Source of the DNA: Klebsormidium nitens
Taxonomy: Eukaryota; Streptophyta; Klebsormidiophyceae; Klebsormidiales; Klebsormidiaceae
Direction: 5' to 3'
NCBI GenBank assembly: GCA_000708835.1
Contig: DF237006.1
Coordinates: 1 to 64,000 of the forward strand
Length of the DNA stretch: 64,000 nt
Shown here piece after piece: positions 58,405-64,000 of the stretch. The position numbers and the translations under genes are program-made. The first letter of the stretch is position 1; each line of letters begins with the position of its first letter. The notes below the pieces were generated by a model. That model saw nothing but the letters and a program-made list of their open reading frames with translations, did not search any database and was not told the origin of the DNA.

Positions 58405-61400
58405 ATGTCAGCAACTGCCATCACCAAAGAGCAGGTCGGGGCTAAGCATCTCACCTGGTTTTTATCAGTTCATTCTTTCAAGCAGCCACACAAAACTATG
58501 ATTCAAAGGAGAATGTATTTCTGCTTTGGAATCGGCTTTAGCTCAAGGTCTGACTTTACAGTGCAGGCAGATTGACAGTAAGGAAACTCCCCAGAAGCAG
58601 AAGCCCAAGCCCTGATGCCTGCAGTCAGGCAGATTGTTTGGAAGTCTAATACTGATGATGTACAGACGCACTACTGGATCTAAATTGGAAGTTGTCATGC
58701 TTAACAGCAGTCACCGTGATAAAAACTTTCTGTGGAACCTTAAGATCACTCGGGTCTGCAGCACAGACCTCTCAAGTCAGCAGTGCTTTTAAGTGAGAGT
58801 TGGCGGAAGTTGTTCAGAACGCCGTCCTTCCATCTAACTCAGGGTTGTGACGCCGGTCACTATCTTTTTCTACAGGCTGGCTTGGTAAACTTGCTTAACA
58901 GGGGTGCCAATAACACCTGCTTCTTTACAGCAACATGGTTGTCAACCTAGGAGTACAGTCCAACGACAGCTAGGCAGGCTTGCACTTCTGAGATGCCCCA
59001 GGGCTTTCAGTTTATACTTCCAGCTTCCTTGCTCTGAGTCTTTGAGCAATCAAAGTGCTGTCTTTGCAGGCGCCAGAGAATCCTGCTGCCCACCTGCAAA
59101 CCAAGGAGGATGCTGATGTCAGCACCGTGCAAGGTATCAGGGAAGCCCCGGCAGGGGGCGCTCAGGGCAAAAAGATGGAGCCCTGGGAAATGGAGGCGGG
59201 TATGGACGGGCCCAGGAAGAAGGGGAACCCCATCCGGGTTATGCCGTAAGGGCCACATCAAACCGAATCCCAAGACCTCGTGATCAACTGAAATGACTGG
59301 CCGGGCTCGCTTTGTTCTTGAAAGCCTCGTTTTATCTTCAAACTTAATCAATGTTGCTGCTCAAGTTGCGTGATTCTTGGCCTGTCAAGTCAATCTGTAA
59401 CTGCAAGGTTCTGATTCAAACTAGGCTGTCATGAATAGCCCAACGGGGTCCGCTCACTCCCGCTCCCTCCGTCCTGAGTGCAGGTTCATCCTGGCCAACG
59501 AGTTCTGTGAGCGCCTGGCCTACTACGGAATCTCCACCAACCTGGTGAGCGCGCTCTTCCCCAGGGTCGCTTTTCCTGCTGTCTCTCGACTTCCATCGGC
59601 GTTCGTCACCTCCAAACGAGTGGGGCAGTCCCCAAATCTTTGCTCTTTCTGCCCCAGTTCTTCGGGCTCCTATTCTCCGGTGACCTATATATCAAAGGCG
59701 TGGAGGCTGACGTTTCCCGGGTGCTTTGCTCTTGTGGTCCAGGTGAACTACTTGATCGTCGTCCTTCACAAGGGCAACGGGTCCGCCGCCACCGCCGTCA
59801 CCAACTGGTCCGGCACCTGCTACGTGAGCACACCCACCGATTCGTTTCCTCGGCCTGGCTCGTTGTGGCGTTTGCCGCCTTTCGAAGATCGTCAAGGCTA
59901 CCTTCTGTGACACCCTCCAACGCAGTGTAGGGTGTCGGCTGAGGTCCAGATGCTAATAGCTGTGCTTTCAGTTTCCTTACAAAACGCAGAACTCTCGGTC
60001 TTGAGACCCCCTGCGCTGTCTTGTACATTAACTGGCTTTTGTTGCCTGCCTCATGTGCAGATTACCCCCCTGATTGGTGCTTTCCTCGCTGATGCGTACT
60101 GGGGGCGTTTCCTGACCATCCTCGTCTTCTCTGTAATCTACTTTGTGGTTAGCCAAACTCTACGATTCCATCTCCTTCCTGCGTTGGCCTGCACTTACCT
60201 GAAAGCTTCTTCCGACAGCTACTTCTAAAAGCATGAGCGTCGAGCTTGATGATCATTACATGCTTAGGGCCCAAAGCGTTTGCAAGCACCTCATCTCCCA
60301 GTAGCTTCACAACAAAACGTATAAATGCCTTCTGGAGTCTCGTGAAGATCTCTCGCACTTGCAGCTGAGTGATGGTGAATTCGCCTCCGTCTTAGTTCTC
60401 TAGTCTTGACCGTGAACACGAAACTTGATTGATTCAACTGCGCTGGACACTGCTCCACCAACTTGTAAACGAGCTCGGCACTTGTCTCAACCGCCTCGCC
60501 ACGTATTCGCAGGGCATGGTGCTGCTGACGGTGGACGCTGCGGTGCCGTCCCTGCACCCCTCCGCGGACAGCAGCGGCGCCACCGCGGCCCAGACGGGGC
60601 TCTTCTTCCTGGCGCTCTATATCATCGCACTCGGCACGGGCGGCATCAAGCCGTAAGTGTCTCCTCATGTGGGCCCCAGGATATATATGTTTGGTCTTTG
60701 CGAGCGAGCCCTTACTCTGACAAAGGTGATATTCAAGGCTCGCGATGCCAGCACACACGATGTCCAGATGTCCGCTATTGACTCGGAAAGATAGCTTGCC
60801 TTCCTGGAAAACCAAGAAACCCAAGTGACCGTTGTATGCCGCCCGGCTGCAGGTGCGTGTCGTCTTTCGGTGCGGACCAGTTCGACGAGCGCAACCCGCG
60901 GGAGAAGAAGCAAAAGAGCGCGTTCTTCAACTGGTTCTACTTCAGCATCAACGTCGGCGCGCTCATCTCGTCGTCCATCCTGGTCTGGGTGCAGGAGAGG
61001 ATCTCCTGGGCCTGGGGCTTCGGCATCCCAGGTGCGCACCTCCCCACGGACCGATCTCGTGTGCCAAATCGACAGCATAGAAAAGATTTGGGTTGCGGAA
61101 CATCTGTTGACGCTTGTTCAAGAAACTCATGGAGCGATGAATCGTTAAGCAACTGAATCTCGCAACGGAGCCGTTTGCTCAAGCACGAAGTTCTTCAAAG
61201 TTCCACCCGTTTCTCAAGCTCTAGCTGTTCGATCCACTTATCCAAGCAGGAAAACAATTCGCAGCCTTTGTCCCCACCTCAACCGCCTGCTATCTCCGCT
61301 TTGTCTCGTCGATTCCGTCTGACCCTGGCTCTGATTTTTCTCCAGCCGCTGCGATGGGCGTGGCCATCGTCTCGTTCTTCGTGGCCACCCCCTGGTACCG

Positions 61401-63799
61401 CAAGCTGCCACCTGGCGGCAGCCCGCTCACCCGCGTGGCGCAGGTGCTGACTGCCACGGCGGCCAACTGGCGCCTCAAGACGCCGGCGGACCCGGACGAG
61501 CTGTACGAGGTGGAGGGGCCGGCGTCCGCAATCCGAGGCAGCAGGAAGATCAAACACACAAACGAGCTCACGTCAGGCCTCACTCCCGCCCCGCTTGATT
61601 ATGGGCATACGTCGTGTTAAAAAATGGGAAAAGAACACGGTGTCTTGGGTTCTGGATGAATCTTCTTGTCTTTTCCTCGTGTCCAACAAATCCAGCGGCC
61701 TACCCTTCCTGATGGGCAGCGGGAAATTGCCCAAGTCTAGAAGTGTTTCGAGATTGCCTCCACTCTGCGCGCAGCCTCTCAGTACGCTTCCGTCGCTTCT
61801 GAAAGCAATTCTCTCGTTCTAATTTATCTGAGCATCTGTGAACCCTTTAGCTTCCTCGTATAGGCTCTGCTGCGGTCTTACGTTTCGCTCTTCTTTCCCG
61901 CGCTGCTTCACCCCCCGACTGACGCTCGTCCCGCTCCCTGTTCGCAGCTTTCTGGACAAGGCGGCCATCGTTCCCGCGGGCGCGGCCGCCCCCGGCGCGC
62001 GCAGCCCGTGGAAGGTGTCCGCGGTGGAGGAGGTGAAGCTGGTCGTCCGGCTGCTGCCCATCTGGGGCACCACCATCGCGTTCAGCACCGTGTACGCGCA
62101 GATGAGCACGCTCTTCGTCGTGCAGGGCGGCACCATGGACACCAGCATGGGGCCGCACTTCAACATCCCCGCAGGTCAGCGCGCGGGCCGCGGCCGGCTC
62201 TAGATTCTGGAGTCTGGTTCGAGCAACTGTTTTCAGGGCCTAATCTGCAGCATACAGGAGTGACGCGCCCTGCGCCTTCTGGTGCCATGCTGCTCGAGAG
62301 TTACTCTGGCCAGACCCCATCACTGCTTCCACCAATGACCGGCCGGCGTAGTGGCCCTTGAGTTTTTCTTAGTCAATTGCACACTCTTATCGAATCTCGA
62401 GAGCGACAAGAAGGGCTTGAGTCACCTTTCTTTTGAGTAACAAGAGCTGATTCGCTCACCTCCTGCTCTCTTTGTGTGGTGCAGCCTCGCTGTCCATCTT
62501 CGACACGCTGTCCGTCATCGTGTGCGTGCCTCTCTACGACGCTCTCTTCGTAAGTCCCCGTTCAACTCCTATCCTCCGACCCCATGCAATCATCATTCAA
62601 GAGCGCTGTCTTCACCAGTTGCGCTATGGTCAGTCCCCTTTCAGGCTTTGCTTGTGTCCGAGGGCACTTCAAACTATCTGCTCAATTGCTCCGGCCGCAT
62701 GTCGCAAGCCATAGCAACTTCCTTGGGTAAGTCCGTGCCGCCTTGAAGTTCGGCTGCACTGTTTGAAGTTTTATTGTACCTGCATGCTCTCGACTTTCCC
62801 TGCGCTCAAACCCCCATTCCCGTTTGCAGGTCCCGATCATGCGGCGCTTCACGGGCAACCCGCGCGGCGTGACGATGACGTGGCGGATGGGCATTGGGCT
62901 GTTCATCAGCTGCCTGTCGATGGCAGCCGCCGCGATCCTGGAGGCGGTGCGGCTGCACGTGGTGCACAGCCGGAACCTGACGGACGTGGACCCGTCCGTG
63001 CAGCCGGTGCCGATCTCCATCTTCTGGCAGATCCCGCAGTACTTCCTCGTGGGAGCCGCCGAGGTCTTCACCTTCATCGGCCAGCTCGAGGTGACGCCCC
63101 CCGCCCAGCCAGGGCCGCCCACTCGGCTCTGCGTTCCAGGAAAAGAAGCTTCCCGTCTCGCAAACGAGTTCCGTGCAAGCAATTCCTCAGATTCCAGTTC
63201 TTCTCTCTCGAGATTCCGTTGCAAACCTACTGCGCTCGCAACCTGTTGCATCGGTTCTCCATTAGCGCCGCGCCCGCAATGGTCTTCTGATCATAAAGTA
63301 AGCCCTTCAGAACAAACCGCCCATCCGATTCTTCCTTTCGCTCTGGCGCCCCCGTGGACCCCCCTCTCCTCGTCTCTTCTCCCCGCAGTTTTTCTACGAC
63401 CAGGCCCCCGACGCGATGCGCTCGCTGGCGTCCGCGCTGTCGCTGACCACGATCGCGCTGGGTAACTACCTCTCGTCGCTGCTGGTCACCATCATCACGT
63501 CCGCCACGCGGCGCGGGGGATCCCCCGGCTGGATCCCGGACAACCTGAACCGGGGCCGCATCGACCTGTTCTTCACCGTGCTGCTCGCGCTGTCCGCCGT
63601 CAACCTGGGGCTGTACGTCCTGGCCGCGCACGCGTACAAGTACAAGCAGGTGCAGGAGATCTACCCCCCTGGAACGGAGGGAGACGACCGCGAAGTGGCG
63701 GAGTTGGACAAGGATGCCGCGCGGCTGGCGGCAGGGTTCAGGGCGCCCCTCCCCCCGCACACGGCGTTCGGGGAGGCGAGTGGAAACGAGGGGAAGTAA
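58405..63799 (+). CDS. NPF/PTR (POT) family proton-coupled peptide/nitrate-type transporter
   Basis: Twelve exons: 58405-58434 (tentative), 59070-59245, 59484-59544, 59743-59823, 60061-60147, 60513-60652, 60853-61031, 61346-61571, 61948-62174, 62485-62549, 62830-63090, 63389-63799; 647 residues, in phase. It has the major-facilitator fold with about 12 membrane helices. The TM1 motif [17 protein letters not shown] carries the E-x-x-E-R proton-coupling signature. [69 protein letters not shown] (PTR2 signature), ELTFLDKAAI (the plant H-T-x-E-L-x-F-L-D-K-A motif), [20 protein letters not shown] and [19 protein letters not shown] all follow plant NPF order. The tail is short and acidic. Substrate (di/tripeptides, nitrate or others) cannot be read from sequence. 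Exon 1 gives only [10 protein letters not shown] and rests on phase and a good start context. An ATG inside exon 2 ([11 protein letters not shown]) is the fallback start. Confidence 0.93.
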
Positions 63800-64000
63800 T
63801 GAGCGCACGCTTTTTGGCTGCATTTTGTAGCCGGGGTCTGCCTGCAGAAAGGTCGTCAAAGAACGCTGAGTTGCAATTTGGGTTCCACTGGTCGAAATCA
63901 TCGTGATAGGTGACGAGAGTGCAAGCGTAAACCGGTTCCTGATTTGGCACTGCGTAGCAGGTGGTCCTGTTTGGGCCTTGTCATAGGTTGTACGAGTAAA
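63800..64000. other. Downstream sequence of the PTR gene
   Basis: 201 bp after the stop, presumably 3' UTR. No next gene is visible before the window ends. Confidence 0.6.

Noticed and set aside
1-64000. CRISPR arrays, operons, ribosome binding sites, rRNA genes
   Set aside because: The window is intron-rich eukaryotic nuclear DNA; no spaced direct-repeat array or rRNA-like sequence was seen.

Overview
The window is nuclear DNA of a plastid-bearing eukaryote, most likely a green-lineage alga. Genes are cut into many GT-AG exons by introns of about 100-700 bp. Coding exons are GC-rich and intergenic DNA is visibly more AT-rich. The gene set points to the green lineage: a plant-type NPF/PTR transporter carrying plant signature motifs, a MAGATAMA3-type SEN1 helicase, a Tic62-like plastid protein with a transit-peptide-like N-terminus, and a probably plastid phosphoglycerate mutase. 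A coiled-coil protein of the outer-dynein-arm docking type suggests a motile flagellate stage. Together this fits a streptophyte alga such as Klebsormidium. That assignment is inference from remembered family features, not a database match.

Layout: 1-3143 holds no gene but contains two related TA-flanked inverted-repeat elements. 3144-8647 (-) is an unidentified coiled-coil/disordered protein with one probable single-base frame error. 9785-14493 (-) is a Tic62-like NAD(P)-binding protein with a long 11-residue-repeat (LEA-like) extension, interrupted by an assembly gap. 15163-20007 (+) is the SEN1/MAA3 helicase. 21947-24417 (+) is a dPGM-type phosphoglycerate mutase. 25676-28951 (-) is SF3B4, with a gap in its proline-rich tail. 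30319-34756 (+) is a sodium:solute-symporter family protein. 35859-37884 (-) is ISY1. 38702-44757 (+) is the dynein-docking-type coiled-coil protein, with a gap. 46030-50816 (-) is EME1. 51370-55426 (+) is a C-terminal J-domain protein. 58405-63799 (+) is an NPF/PTR transporter.

Exon models were built by hand by matching splice sites, codon phase and family motifs. Except where stated, every exon junction closes in phase. The genes do not form one pathway. They cover RNA processing (SEN1, SF3B4, ISY1), DNA repair (EME1), plastid metabolism (Tic62-like, PGM), transport (symporter, PTR), cilia and chaperone function. Most neighbours are arranged head-to-head or tail-to-tail.

The observations most worth following are: (1) the plastid-directed fusion of an 11-mer LEA-like helix to a Tic62-like dehydrogenase fold; (2) three apparent GC-AG introns, two of them in one gene; (3) a 39-bp tandem duplication spanning a splice donor in the symporter; (4) a 269-bp element with perfect 30-bp terminal inverted repeats; (5) a dynein-docking-type protein in a plant-like genome; and (6) assembly gaps that all fall in coding repeats.
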